From the NCBI GenBank assembly GCA_041652255.1, contig JBAZHT010000007.1, positions 1-47,049 on the forward strand: a stretch of 47,049 nt of DNA, in the 5' to 3' direction. The stretch is from DMER64 sp041652255. GTDB taxonomy: Bacteria; Bacteroidota; Bacteroidia; Bacteroidales; UBA932. The notes below the pieces were generated by a model that did not search any database, had not been told where the DNA came from, and saw only the letters and a list, made by a program, of their open reading frames with translations. The position numbers and the translations under genes are program-made. Shown here piece by piece: positions 27,668 to 34,918 of this stretch. How positions within the stretch are numbered: position 1 is the first letter of the stretch; every line of letters starts with the position of its first letter.

Positions 27668-29281
27668 ATGCGATACTTCATCATTGCCGGAGAAGTTTCC
27701 GGCGATCTTTACGCCAAACAGCTCATGCAAGCGCTGACACAGGCGGACCCGCTGGCTGATTTTAAGTATAGGGGCCCCGACACACGGACGGCTGTTATGG
27801 GTTTTGTAGAAGTAGCCGCCCGGCTGGGTTCGATCGTTAAAGACCTATCCCGTTGCAAGAAGGATGTTCTGGAATACGATCCGGATGTACTGATCCTGAT
27901 TGATTACCCCGGATTTAACCTGCCCATGGCCCGGTTTGCTTCAAAACACGGCATAAAAACGTTCTATTATATTGCTCCCAAGGTATGGGCTTCCCGCGAA
28001 TGCCGTGTAAAGAAGATCAGAAAATATGTGTCACAACTGTACGTAATATTCCCTTTTGAGAAGGATTATTTTCGTTCCAAAAGGATCCAGGCCGTTTACC
28101 TGGGGAATCCTGTTCTGGACAATCTGGCCGATGCTATGGAAACCATTGATACACCGGATGTTTTTAGAAAGAAATACAAGATCGGACCGGAACCGGTGTT
28201 GGCCATTCTCCCGGGCAGCCGTCTGAACGAGATCAACTTCATCCTGCCTCGAGCCGCCGCAATAATCCGTAATTTCCCTGATTACCAATGGATCGTGGCA
28301 GCAACACCTTCCATCCCAACTACGGTTTACGACAATATTCTCAAGGACTTACCGGTTCGTGTTATGTACGGGCATACCTACGAAATACTGCAGCAGGCGG
28401 AAGCCGCCATTGTTACAAGCGGCACGGCCACACTGGAAGCCGCACTTCTGCAATGTCCCCAGGTGGTATGTTACGGCGGAAATTCATTGTCCGTGGCCAT
28501 TGCCCGGAGCATCATAAAAGTAAAACACATTTCGCTTCCCAACCTGATCCTGGAGAAAAACTCGGTCCGTGAACTCATTCAAAAGGAATGCAACCCTGTC
28601 AATCTCCGCGAAGAACTCCGGATACTGCTCAAAGGCCGCCAGAAAAGGCGGAGCGTGCTGGCCGACTACAAACGCCTGCACAGGATCCTGGGCACGGACG
28701 GAGGTTCAGGGCGAGTGGCACAGCATATGTACCAAATGCTCACCGGAGGACCGCAAGTGCCTCGGTATAAGGTCTACACACAGACACCGCTGGGAAACTT
28801 TTCCTTCTCGGCAAATGAATTCGAAGAACTGACAGCCTCGGCATTTGAAGACGATTACAATCTGAAAGGATTTTACAAGAGCGGAGAGCCTATGGACGCA
28901 GAGGAAGCCCGGCCGCAGGTTCTGCTTATGGCCATTGAACAGCTGGATGAGTATTTTAAGGGCACACGGCGCAGTTTTGATCTGCCTTTACATATAGAAG
29001 GAACTGATTTCCAAAAACATGTATGGTCTACATTGCAGCAGATCCCTTACGGGACAACGACTACCTATGCCAATTTGGCGGAAATGATTGAAAATCCGAA
29101 AGCTACCCGGGCAGTAGGCCAGGCCAATTTTGCCAATCCGTTTGTCATAGTCATTCCCTGCCACCGCGTGATAGGGTCAGACGGATCGCTTGTGGGATAT
29201 GCTGCCGGATTGGAACGGAAGCAAAAATTACTGGCTATGGAAAAATCCTATGCGCCTGAATCTACCAACGCACTTTTTTAG
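27668..29281 (+). CDS. lpxB: LpxB-Ogt fusion: lipid-A-disaccharide synthase joined to O6-alkylguanine-DNA alkyltransferase
   Basis: This is one open frame of 537 codons. Residues 1 to about 360 are LpxB, the GT19 enzyme that joins UDP-diacylglucosamine and lipid X in lipid A synthesis: YFIIAGEVSGDLYAKQL, LILIDYPGFNLPMARFA, YYIAPKVWASRECRVKKI, LYVIFPFEKDYF, LAILPGSRLNEI, TSGTATLEAAL. Residues about 366-527 are a complete Ogt/MGMT domain: TDFQKHVWSTLQQIPYG, TTTYANLAEMI, ARAVGQAN-like RAVGQANFANPF, and the acceptor motif PCHR with Cys498. The LpxB part seems to lack roughly 15 residues normally found between the GGDxM-like region and MGFxEV (here YRGPDTRTAVMGFVEV). The fusion of a membrane lipid enzyme to a DNA repair suicide protein is unusual. 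Confidence 0.92.
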   Translation: MRYFIIAGEVSGDLYAKQLMQALTQADPLADFKYRGPDTRTAVMGFVEVAARLGSIVKDLSRCKKDVLEYDPDVLILIDYPGFNLPMARFASKHGIKTFYYIAPKVWASRECRVKKIRKYVSQLYVIFPFEKDYFRSKRIQAVYLGNPVLDNLADAMETIDTPDVFRKKYKIGPEPVLAILPGSRLNEINFILPRAAAIIRNFPDYQWIVAATPSIPTTVYDNILKDLPVRVMYGHTYEILQQAEAAIVTSGTATLEAALLQCPQVVCYGGNSLSVAIARSIIKVKHISLPNLILEKNSVRELIQKECNPVNLREELRILLKGRQKRRSVLADYKRLHRILGTDGGSGRVAQHMYQMLTGGPQVPRYKVYTQTPLGNFSFSANEFEELTASAFEDDYNLKGFYKSGEPMDAEEARPQVLLMAIEQLDEYFKGTRRSFDLPLHIEGTDFQKHVWSTLQQIPYGTTTTYANLAEMIENPKATRAVGQANFANPFVIVIPCHRVIGSDGSLVGYAAGLERKQKLLAMEKSYAPESTNALF

Positions 29282-29289
29282 TATATTTG
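29282..29289 (+). promoter_or_regulatory. Minus-7 promoter motif for dnaN
   Basis: TATATTTG matches TAnnTTTG and begins directly after the lpxB-ogt stop, 19 bases before the dnaN ATG. No TTG is visible at the ideal distance. Confidence 0.5.
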
Positions 29290-29308
29290 CAAGATAAAAT
29301 CAAGACTT

Positions 29309-30433
29309 ATGAAATTTGTTGTATCAAGCTCAGAACTGTTGGGAAGACTTCAATCCGTCAGCAGGGTTATCGCTTCCAAGAATACGTTGCCCATTCTGGA
29401 CAATTTTCTGTTCAATCTGACCGGGGACTCGCTTACAATAACAGCATCGGACCTGGAGACTACATTGCGCACAACCATGCCGCTGGATTCAGTGACGGAA
29501 GAAGGCAGTGTAGCCATTCCTGCCCGTATCCTGACAGATTCTCTGAAGGAATTTCCCGAACAGCCGCTGACTTTTGCTTTCAACAAAGAACAGAATATCA
29601 TTGAATTTACCTGGTCTACAGGAAAATTTCAGGTACCCGGATTTCCGGCTGAAGATTATCCCCAGATCAAAGAACCCGCAGAAAGTCTTTCTATTTCTTT
29701 TTCTCCCGATATCCTGCTGGAAGGTATCAACCGTACACTGTATGCCGCAGGTGATGAAGAACTGCGTCCCGTAATGAACGGCATTTTCTTTGACCTTAAA
29801 AAAGAAGCCGCCAACCTTGTGGCCTCCGACTCGCATAAACTGGTATGCTACACACGTTCGGATGTAACAGCTCCCGAGGATTCCTACTTTATTTTGCCCA
29901 AAAAGCCGGCCAACATACTTAAGAACCTGCTTGTTAAAATTGAAGACGATATTGTCATATCCTACAACAAAACAAATGCCTTCTTTACCTTTGGTTCCTA
30001 CCGCATGATTTGCCGTCTGGTGGAGGGAAACTACCCCGCTTACCGCAGCGTCATTCCCCAGAACAACCCCAACAACATCATAGCGGACCGCGTAGAACTG
30101 ATGAATGCAGTACGCCGCGTGAGTGTATGCTCTAACCAGGCCACAAACTTCATCAAACTGCTCTTCTCTTCCAACCAGATATTTGTATCTGCCCAGGATA
30201 TTGAATTCCGCATTGCCGCCCAGGAGCGCATTACCTGCCAGTACGAAGGCCCCGCCATTGAAATGGGCTTCAAATCCGTATTCCTGGCCGAGATATTAGC
30301 CAACCTTCCCGGTACCGAAGTCAACATAGCCCTGAGCGATCCCTCCCGCGTCGGCCTCATCACCCCCATCACCCCCGACTCGGAAAACGAAGAGATCTGC
30401 GCCCTCATCATGCCCATGATGATCACCCAGTAA
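29309..30433 (+). CDS. dnaN: DNA polymerase III beta subunit (sliding clamp)
   Basis: This 374-residue clamp protein encircles DNA and tethers the replicase. The three clamp domains are recognisable: MKFVVSSSELLGRLQSVSRVIASKNTLPILDNFL at the start, LPKKPANILKNLL and ISYNKTNAFFTFGSYRMICRLVEGNYPAYRSVIP in the middle, and EIEFRIAAQ-like plus a C-terminal ICALIMPMMI, which fits the family MPM(R/I) ending. The length is standard. Downstream are REP-like repeats and then a DnaQ-like exonuclease gene. Confidence 0.96.
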   Translation: MKFVVSSSELLGRLQSVSRVIASKNTLPILDNFLFNLTGDSLTITASDLETTLRTTMPLDSVTEEGSVAIPARILTDSLKEFPEQPLTFAFNKEQNIIEFTWSTGKFQVPGFPAEDYPQIKEPAESLSISFSPDILLEGINRTLYAAGDEELRPVMNGIFFDLKKEAANLVASDSHKLVCYTRSDVTAPEDSYFILPKKPANILKNLLVKIEDDIVISYNKTNAFFTFGSYRMICRLVEGNYPAYRSVIPQNNPNNIIADRVELMNAVRRVSVCSNQATNFIKLLFSSNQIFVSAQDIEFRIAAQERITCQYEGPAIEMGFKSVFLAEILANLPGTEVNIALSDPSRVGLITPITPDSENEEICALIMPMMITQ

Positions 30434-30476
30434 CAACATCTTCTTCTGCTTGCTCCCGGCTGCTTGTCAGCGCATC

Positions 30477-30706
30477 AAATGGAGTTTGATGCGCCACAAA
30501 TCTACATCGTTGCGCCACGTACCCACATTTCTGCGCATAATATCCCTTTATATGCGTCTCAGACCTACATTAATGCGCCACAAACCACCATCTACTGCGC
30601 CTGAAATGGAGTTTGACTGCGCCAAATTTTTATCTAGGTGCGTAAATCGTTGTTTATGTGGAGATTACAAAATATAATTTTTTGTTGGCGCAGTCAAACT
30701 CCATTT
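30477..30706. repeat. REP-like composite element between dnaN and dnaQ-like gene
   Basis: This fills most of the 334-base gene-free stretch 30434-30767; 30434-30476 shows nothing else. It opens with one palindromic arm (TCAAATGGAGTTTGA from 30476, followed by TGCGCCAC). Four or five degenerate 21-22-base units follow, each starting GCGCC or GCGT (starts near 30491, 30512, 30533, 30554, 30575). An inverted pair closes it: arm 30604-30625 and its exact 22-base reverse complement at 30685-30706, with a 59-base AT-rich loop. On the opposite strand each foot reads GTGGCGCA or TTGGCGCA. Confidence 0.85.
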
Positions 30707-30732
30707 GGCCTACACCCAAACATAAATTTTTG

Positions 30733-30740
30733 TAAGTTTG
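30733..30740 (+). promoter_or_regulatory. Minus-7 promoter motif for DnaQ-like exonuclease
   Basis: TAAGTTTG matches TAnnTTTG and lies 27 bases before the ATG at 30768. The nearest upstream TTTG (30704-30707) belongs to the REP arm and is about six bases too far. Confidence 0.5.
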
Positions 30741-30767
30741 CAATCTTATCATCTTAATATCCATAGC

Positions 30768-31535
30768 ATGCAATTAAATCTCAAAAAACCCATACTTTTC
30801 CTGGACCTTGAAACTACCGGACTAAATGTTGCTACCGATCGCATTGTAGAAATTTCTGTGCTTAAAATAAGCCCGGACGGTACACAGGAAATCAAGACCC
30901 GAAGGATCAATCCTACCATTCCCATTTCACCTGAAGCTCAGGCTATTCATGGTATTTCAAACGAAGATGTAGCTAATGAACCTACTTTTAAAGAGATTGC
31001 GAAATCAATGGCCAAATGGATGGAAGGCTGTGATATTGCCGGGTACAACTCCACCCGGTTTGACGTTCCCATGTTATCGGAAGAATTTTTACGTGCCGGC
31101 ATTGATTTTAATTTTCGTAAACACAAACTTATAGATGTACAGAACATATTCCATAAAATGGAACAACGTACACTAAAAGCCGCCTACAGATTCTATTGTG
31201 ATAAAGACCTTGAAAATGCTCACAGTGCAGAAGCTGATACAGTAGCCACTTTTGAAATTCTTGAAGCTCAACTTGACCGTTATCCGCAAGACTTACAAAA
31301 CGACATCGCCTTTCTCTCCGAATTTTCCACCAAATCGCGCAACCTCGATTATGCCGGTCGGGTAATCCTGGATGACGAAGATCAACCCGTCTTTAATTTT
31401 GGCAAACACAAAGGGCGCCGTGTCAAAGAAGTATTCCAAAAAGAACCCTCCTACTACGATTGGATGATGAGGGGCGACTTTACCTTGGACACAAAAAAAG
31501 TGCTCACAGAGATAAAGTTGTCAAATGGAGTTTGA
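30768..31535 (+). CDS. DnaQ-like 3'-5' exonuclease (DNA polymerase III epsilon type)
   Basis: This 255-residue DEDDh exonuclease has LFLDLETTGL (Asp and Glu of Exo I), YNSTRFDVPML (Exo II Asp), and HSAEADTVATFEIL (Exo III His and Asp). After the domain (about 1-175) there is a C-terminal segment FGKHKGRRVKEVFQKEPSYYDWMMRGDF, a small domain often fused to such exonucleases in Bacteroidota. I chose the ATG at 30768 over an upstream TTG. The last codons (LSNGV then TGA) are made by an REP-like repeat copy that starts inside the gene and supplies its stop. Confidence 0.9.
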   Translation: MQLNLKKPILFLDLETTGLNVATDRIVEISVLKISPDGTQEIKTRRINPTIPISPEAQAIHGISNEDVANEPTFKEIAKSMAKWMEGCDIAGYNSTRFDVPMLSEEFLRAGIDFNFRKHKLIDVQNIFHKMEQRTLKAAYRFYCDKDLENAHSAEADTVATFEILEAQLDRYPQDLQNDIAFLSEFSTKSRNLDYAGRVILDDEDQPVFNFGKHKGRRVKEVFQKEPSYYDWMMRGDFTLDTKKVLTEIKLSNGV

Positions 31536-31590
31536 TTGCGCCACAAACCTACGTTACTGCGCCACAAACCAACATCAGTGCGCCAAAATA
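31521..31590 (+). repeat. REP-like arm plus two tandem units at exonuclease 3' end
   Basis: The palindrome TCAAATGGAGTTTGA at 31521-31535 codes the final SNGV and the TGA stop of the exonuclease. It is followed by TTGCGCCAC and two 21-base units beginning GCGCCACAAACC (31537 and 31558 onward). No inverted partner arm follows, so this copy is unpaired. Confidence 0.8.
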
Positions 31591-31628
31591 ATCCCCAGAA
31601 AAATATAAGAAGCAGTTACCCCTGATCT

Positions 31629-32237
31629 ATGAAACTCTTTGCCTATCCTTTTGGTGCAGATGATTTCTACATGAAACCGGACACGGCTCTGGCCAAACCA
31701 ACGGATGATTTTTTCATACCCCCTGTATGTAGAAGTATCACTTATGCGGTCTGTTATGTTTTGAAAATCAATCGCTTAGGCAGAAGTATAAAAGAACAAT
31801 TTGCCCATCGGTATTATTCTGAAGTGAATTATGGGGTTTGCATATATGGTCAAAAGCAAATTTCCTCAGCAACTGCTTCAGAGCGAAAAACCGACATAAG
31901 TCATGACGGATCTCTGTGGATTCCGGGTCTCGCACTGGACTACTCTTTGTCCATACCACGGACCTTCCTCGGCAAAGATCAACTCGAACAAATTTCTTTG
32001 CAAAAAGGTGACGATCCTCTCCAACCAGGTGACGATCCACCCCAATCAGATGTCGCTCAACTGCAAACCTTTCCGATTCCGTCCGCCCAGGTCGTTGCAA
32101 AGCGAATAGCCCATTTGTCATGTTTTGTTTATTTGAAAATGGGCGATCTGTTGCTTCTGGAGCTTCACAAACCGCAAGCAGTCACTAAAGGCTTGCGTAT
32201 TCGAGTGCTGCCGGAAGTAGATTTTTGTATACGATGA
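31629..32237 (+). CDS. Degenerate fumarylacetoacetate hydrolase-like protein
   Basis: This 202-residue protein resembles the FAH family in FYMKPDTALAKP, INRLGRSIKEQFAHRYYSEVNYG and the C-terminal GDLLLLEL segment. Active members have metal-binding Glu residues in a YEVELVV-like strand; here the strand reads YAVCYVLKI, so the acidic ligands are missing. The middle contains a low-complexity stretch GDDPLQPGDDPPQSD coded by three imperfect 21-base units (32007-32069). The reading frame is open, but catalytic activity is unlikely; it may be a decaying gene or a structural relative. REP-like repeats lie on both sides, which may relate to its erosion. Confidence 0.6.
   Translation: MKLFAYPFGADDFYMKPDTALAKPTDDFFIPPVCRSITYAVCYVLKINRLGRSIKEQFAHRYYSEVNYGVCIYGQKQISSATASERKTDISHDGSLWIPGLALDYSLSIPRTFLGKDQLEQISLQKGDDPLQPGDDPPQSDVAQLQTFPIPSAQVVAKRIAHLSCFVYLKMGDLLLLELHKPQAVTKGLRIRVLPEVDFCIR
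32007..32069 (+). repeat. 21-base tandem repeat inside FAH-like gene
   Basis: Three consecutive 21-base units start at 32007, 32028 and 32049. The first two share GGTGACGATCC and the third is diverged (GATGTCGCTC). They encode GDDPLQP, GDDPPQS and DVAQLQT-like heptads. Confidence 0.75.
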
Positions 32238-32238
32238 T

Positions 32239-32409
32239 CAAATGGAGTTTGACTGCGCTACAGACCCGCATAAGTGCGCACCAAACCCCACATAGCTGCG
32301 CCTCAAATGGAGTTTGACTGCGCCAAAAAAATCTACACAACTTAAAAGGCTGATTTATTATGTCTTACGTATTAACTTTTTGCGGTGGCGCAGTCAAACT
32401 CCATTTGAG
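32239..32409. repeat. REP-like composite element downstream of RAYT gene
   Basis: It opens with the palindromic arm TCAAATGGAGTTTGA at 32239-32253. Two units of 21-22 bases beginning GCGCTACAGACC and GCGCACCAAACC follow, then an inverted pair: arm 32302-32325 with its 24-base reverse complement at 32386-32409, loop 60 bases. The right arm and part of the loop code for the last residues of the RAYT (LKWSLTAPP and a short tail). The element is closely similar to that at 33459-33613 and lies in the same orientation. Confidence 0.88.
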
Positions 32410-33261
32410 CATACGGCGCAGACTCGACTCCGGAATACCTAAAATACGACTCAGTTGTCTGACAGCTACTTTGTATTTACGTTTAATTTTAAAAGCTATC
32501 TGAATTTTTTCATTATCGCTCAGTTGCTGTATAGTTTTTGGAGCTATCATTTTTAGTATGATCTCACTAATTGTTATATCTTTATACGGATATCGACATG
32601 AATTTTTTGAATCGTTTTCCAATTCTTCCTGTTCAGTAGGAGTGGACAATTTTTCCATAGCTTCCCGGTAAGATCCAAGCCACAGCTCAGCTTCTGAAAC
32701 ATCTAAAAAACACGGTGGATAAATATGACCGAACTTATTTATCATGAAATCGGCGGGCACAATTTTTGATGTATAGGACAATATATAGCCCTTTTCAACA
32801 GGGTAATATCCCTTGCTGAAATCTACTCCTCGCTCTTTTTGAAAATAATATTTTGCCGAGTTGAAAGGATCACTGTAAGGATGTTCTTCAGATCCATGTC
32901 TGGTTGAGTTGCGTAAAACATAGATCAGTTTCTTAACCAGCTGCTCGTTACTTGTAATAATTACACAAACAAAGCTCCTGTTGCCGACACATCCAATAGA
33001 CTTGTATTTGAAATTAAAATAACGTGAATAACTTATTCTAAAAGCATGCATAAAAGGCGTCGGATCCTTTGCCTTCACTATCAAATGAAAATGATTTGAC
33101 AGGAAGTCATAAGCAATAACGACAACATTATATTCCCGGGCAAAAATTCCTAACAGATCTATAGCATGATATATATCATGGTTTTCCAAGAACATACTTT
33201 GATATGCATTTCCTCTTACACAAATGTGAAAATACAAAATTGAATCCCCTTTTTCAGTCAT
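32365..33261 (-). CDS. REP-associated tyrosine transposase (RAYT, Y1/HUH family)
   Basis: This is a 298-residue IS200-like single-strand transposase. The HUH motif is NHFHLIV with His57 and His59, and the Tyr region is YSRYFNFKYKSIG, as in RAYTs that act on REP sequences. The C-terminal 60 residues contain a predicted helix-turn-helix (VAVRQLSRILGIPESSLRRML). The gene end runs through the right arm of the adjoining repeat. It has a strong Shine-Dalgarno (AGGAGG five bases before ATG), which is rare in this window and fits mobile origin. REP-like pairs flank it on both sides, so gene plus repeats form a REPtron-like unit. Unlike insertion sequences, RAYT genes are usually single-copy and domesticated. 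Confidence 0.9.
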   Translation of the reverse strand: MTEKGDSILYFHICVRGNAYQSMFLENHDIYHAIDLLGIFAREYNVVVIAYDFLSNHFHLIVKAKDPTPFMHAFRISYSRYFNFKYKSIGCVGNRSFVCVIITSNEQLVKKLIYVLRNSTRHGSEEHPYSDPFNSAKYYFQKERGVDFSKGYYPVEKGYILSYTSKIVPADFMINKFGHIYPPCFLDVSEAELWLGSYREAMEKLSTPTEQEELENDSKNSCRYPYKDITISEIILKMIAPKTIQQLSDNEKIQIAFKIKRKYKVAVRQLSRILGIPESSLRRMLKWSLTAPPQKVNT

Positions 33262-33280
33262 AAATCCTCCTCTCTTTAAA

Positions 33281-33316
33281 GTATTGTTAAAAGTATTGTT
33301 AAAAGTATTGTTAAAC
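33281..33316. repeat. Three 12-base direct repeats in RAYT leader
   Basis: GTATTGTTAAAA occurs three times in a row (33281, 33293, 33305; the last ends AAAC). The array lies between the RAYT promoter motif and its start codon, so it would be transcribed as TTTTAACAATAC repeats in the mRNA leader. It could be a binding site for the RAYT or another regulator (inference). Confidence 0.8.
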
Positions 33317-33324
33317 TATAACCT

Positions 33325-33332
33325 CAAATATA
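33325..33332 (-). promoter_or_regulatory. RAYT minus-7 promoter motif
   Basis: On the minus strand this reads TATATTTG, matching TAnnTTTG, 63 bases upstream of the RAYT ATG. No TTG at the ideal distance was found. Confidence 0.45.
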
Positions 33333-33379
33333 TGACCTGACAGCGAAAAAAACATACCAAAATTCAATAAAAAGTATTT

Positions 33380-33613
33380 CAAATGGAATTTGACTGCGCA
33401 TGAAACCGCAGCAAGTGCGCCACAGATTTGCATAACTGCGCCAGAGACCCACAAATATGTGCCAAAAACCCGCAAAAGTGCGCCCCAAACCCCACATAGC
33501 TGCGTCTCAAATGGAGTTTGACTGCGCCAAACAACAGCACATAATCATAAAATGCTTCAATACAGTGTTTTACGTATTAACTTTTTGCAGTGGCGCAATC
33601 AAACTCCATTTGA
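33380..33613. repeat. REP-like composite element upstream of RAYT gene
   Basis: Together with the RAYT leader, this fills the 337-base gene-free stretch 33262-33598. It starts with an arm (TCAAATGGAATTTGA, one mismatch, 33380-33394). Five units of 21-22 bases follow (starts near 33396, 33417, 33438, 33459, 33480; most begin GCGCC). An inverted pair closes it: arm 33507-33529 and its complement at 33591-33613 (one base differs), loop 61 bases. From about 33459 it parallels the element downstream of the RAYT, including a shared TACGTATTAACTTTTTGC in the loop. The right arm ends the flavoprotein gene with SNGV-stop. Confidence 0.87.
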
Positions 33614-34906
33614 ATGTTTTCCCGCCACCCGACCGGTAGCAAATGCTATTTGGAGGTTGTAGCCGCCACTGTCTGCGTCCAGATCAAGAATTTCACCGGC
33701 AAACGATAAGTTAGCAACGAGTTTGGAGCGCATTGTATGTAAGTCGATCTCTTTCATAGAGATACCTCCGGCAGTTACCACTGCCCGGGCCCAGTCTCCA
33801 TATGAGGCAATTGGAAAGACCCATCGCAGCATGCCATCAACGGGGTGTAACCCCGACTCGGCAAGGTATTTCAAAAAGGAAGCGATGATAGCTTCTGGCA
33901 TGTAATGTTTCAAGCGCAGGGAAAGCGGCCCGGTCCCAACCCGGCAAGACGGATCATCTTTTTCTTCCCGATTCCATCGAGCCATCAATTGCTCCCGCGT
34001 AAGTGCGGGTTTCAGATTCAGGTGCAAGGCCACGCGCTGGTTTTTGTTCAGGGCCACAACCGCCTGTCGGCTCACGCGAAAGCCTATGGGGCCTTCGATC
34101 CCCAGGTTGGTGAAATACAGTTCACCTTCTTCCGAACGCCGCAGCACCTGCTCGGTGTAAAGTTCCAGACGCACATTGCGCAGCTGAGTTCCCTCCAGAC
34201 GCCGGTCGTAATTCACAGGCATCAAAGCAGTCAGCGTCGGAAACAGAGGCTCAACAGTATGCCCCAAAGCCGAGGCTAAAGGGTAGCCGTCACCGGTAGA
34301 ACCCGTTGTGGGATAGGATTTTCCGCCTGTTGCCAAAATGAAATGGTCCGCCTCCATAAGCCTGACCAGACCGTCAGCTCCAACCACCTTCACCGCCTTG
34401 ATCTTCAGTGGGTCGATCGCCTTGATCCTCATTGGTTCTTCCTTTTTTGTGTTTGCCGAGTCACTCGCCTGCGCTGCTGTTGCCTCCCGGGTGCCTTCCG
34501 TTATAAATTCCTGAACACTGCAATTGTATATTGTCTGAACGCCAAGGCGTTCCAGCCAGTTCTTCATAGCATCAATCACGTCAAACGCACGCTGCGAAGC
34601 CGGGTACACCCTGGTTCCGCGTTCCAATACCGTCGGCAAACCTATATCATTGAAAAATTTCACAGTATCCTCACTGGTAAATTGATAAAATGCTGGTTTG
34701 AAATACCGTTTAAGTGGGTGAACATGGGGACTGAACGCCTCCCAATCCTTCAGATTCGTAATGTTACAACGGCCTTTACCCGTTATGGCCAGTTTACGTC
34801 CCGGTTTCTCCATCTTCTCCAGCAACATCACCCGTGCTCCGTTCTCAGCCGCCGTCCCAGCCGCCATCATGCCTGCAGGTCCTGCTCCAATTACAATTAT
34901 ATCCAT
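33599..34906 (-). CDS. FAD/NAD(P)-dependent oxidoreductase, HI0933/BaiN family
   Basis: This 435-residue flavoprotein has the N-terminal FAD-binding MDIIVIGAGPAGMMAAGTAAENGARVMLLEK, followed by GRKLAITGKGRCNITN (hallmark of the HI0933/YhiN family), FILATGGKSYPTTGSTGDGY, and the C-terminal GEILDLDADSGGYNLQIAFATGRVAG. Family members are poorly characterised; BaiN acts in bile acid dehydroxylation and others were named aminoacetone oxidases. I chose the ATG at 34906, because the upstream in-frame extension is repeat DNA. The C-terminus HSNGV plus stop is encoded by the REP-like arm at 33592-33611. Thus both the upstream flank and the 3' end are repeat-derived. Confidence 0.88.
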   Translation of the reverse strand: MDIIVIGAGPAGMMAAGTAAENGARVMLLEKMEKPGRKLAITGKGRCNITNLKDWEAFSPHVHPLKRYFKPAFYQFTSEDTVKFFNDIGLPTVLERGTRVYPASQRAFDVIDAMKNWLERLGVQTIYNCSVQEFITEGTREATAAQASDSANTKKEEPMRIKAIDPLKIKAVKVVGADGLVRLMEADHFILATGGKSYPTTGSTGDGYPLASALGHTVEPLFPTLTALMPVNYDRRLEGTQLRNVRLELYTEQVLRRSEEGELYFTNLGIEGPIGFRVSRQAVVALNKNQRVALHLNLKPALTREQLMARWNREEKDDPSCRVGTGPLSLRLKHYMPEAIIASFLKYLAESGLHPVDGMLRWVFPIASYGDWARAVVTAGGISMKEIDLHTMRSKLVANLSFAGEILDLDADSGGYNLQIAFATGRVAGKHSNGV

Positions 34907-34918
34907 GTGCCAAATGTA

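Noticed and set aside
32365..33261. Full IS200/IS605 insertion sequence
   Set aside because: There is no TnpB gene and no typical IS ends. The protein has an extended C-terminal helix-turn-helix and is flanked by REP-like pairs, which fits RAYT better.
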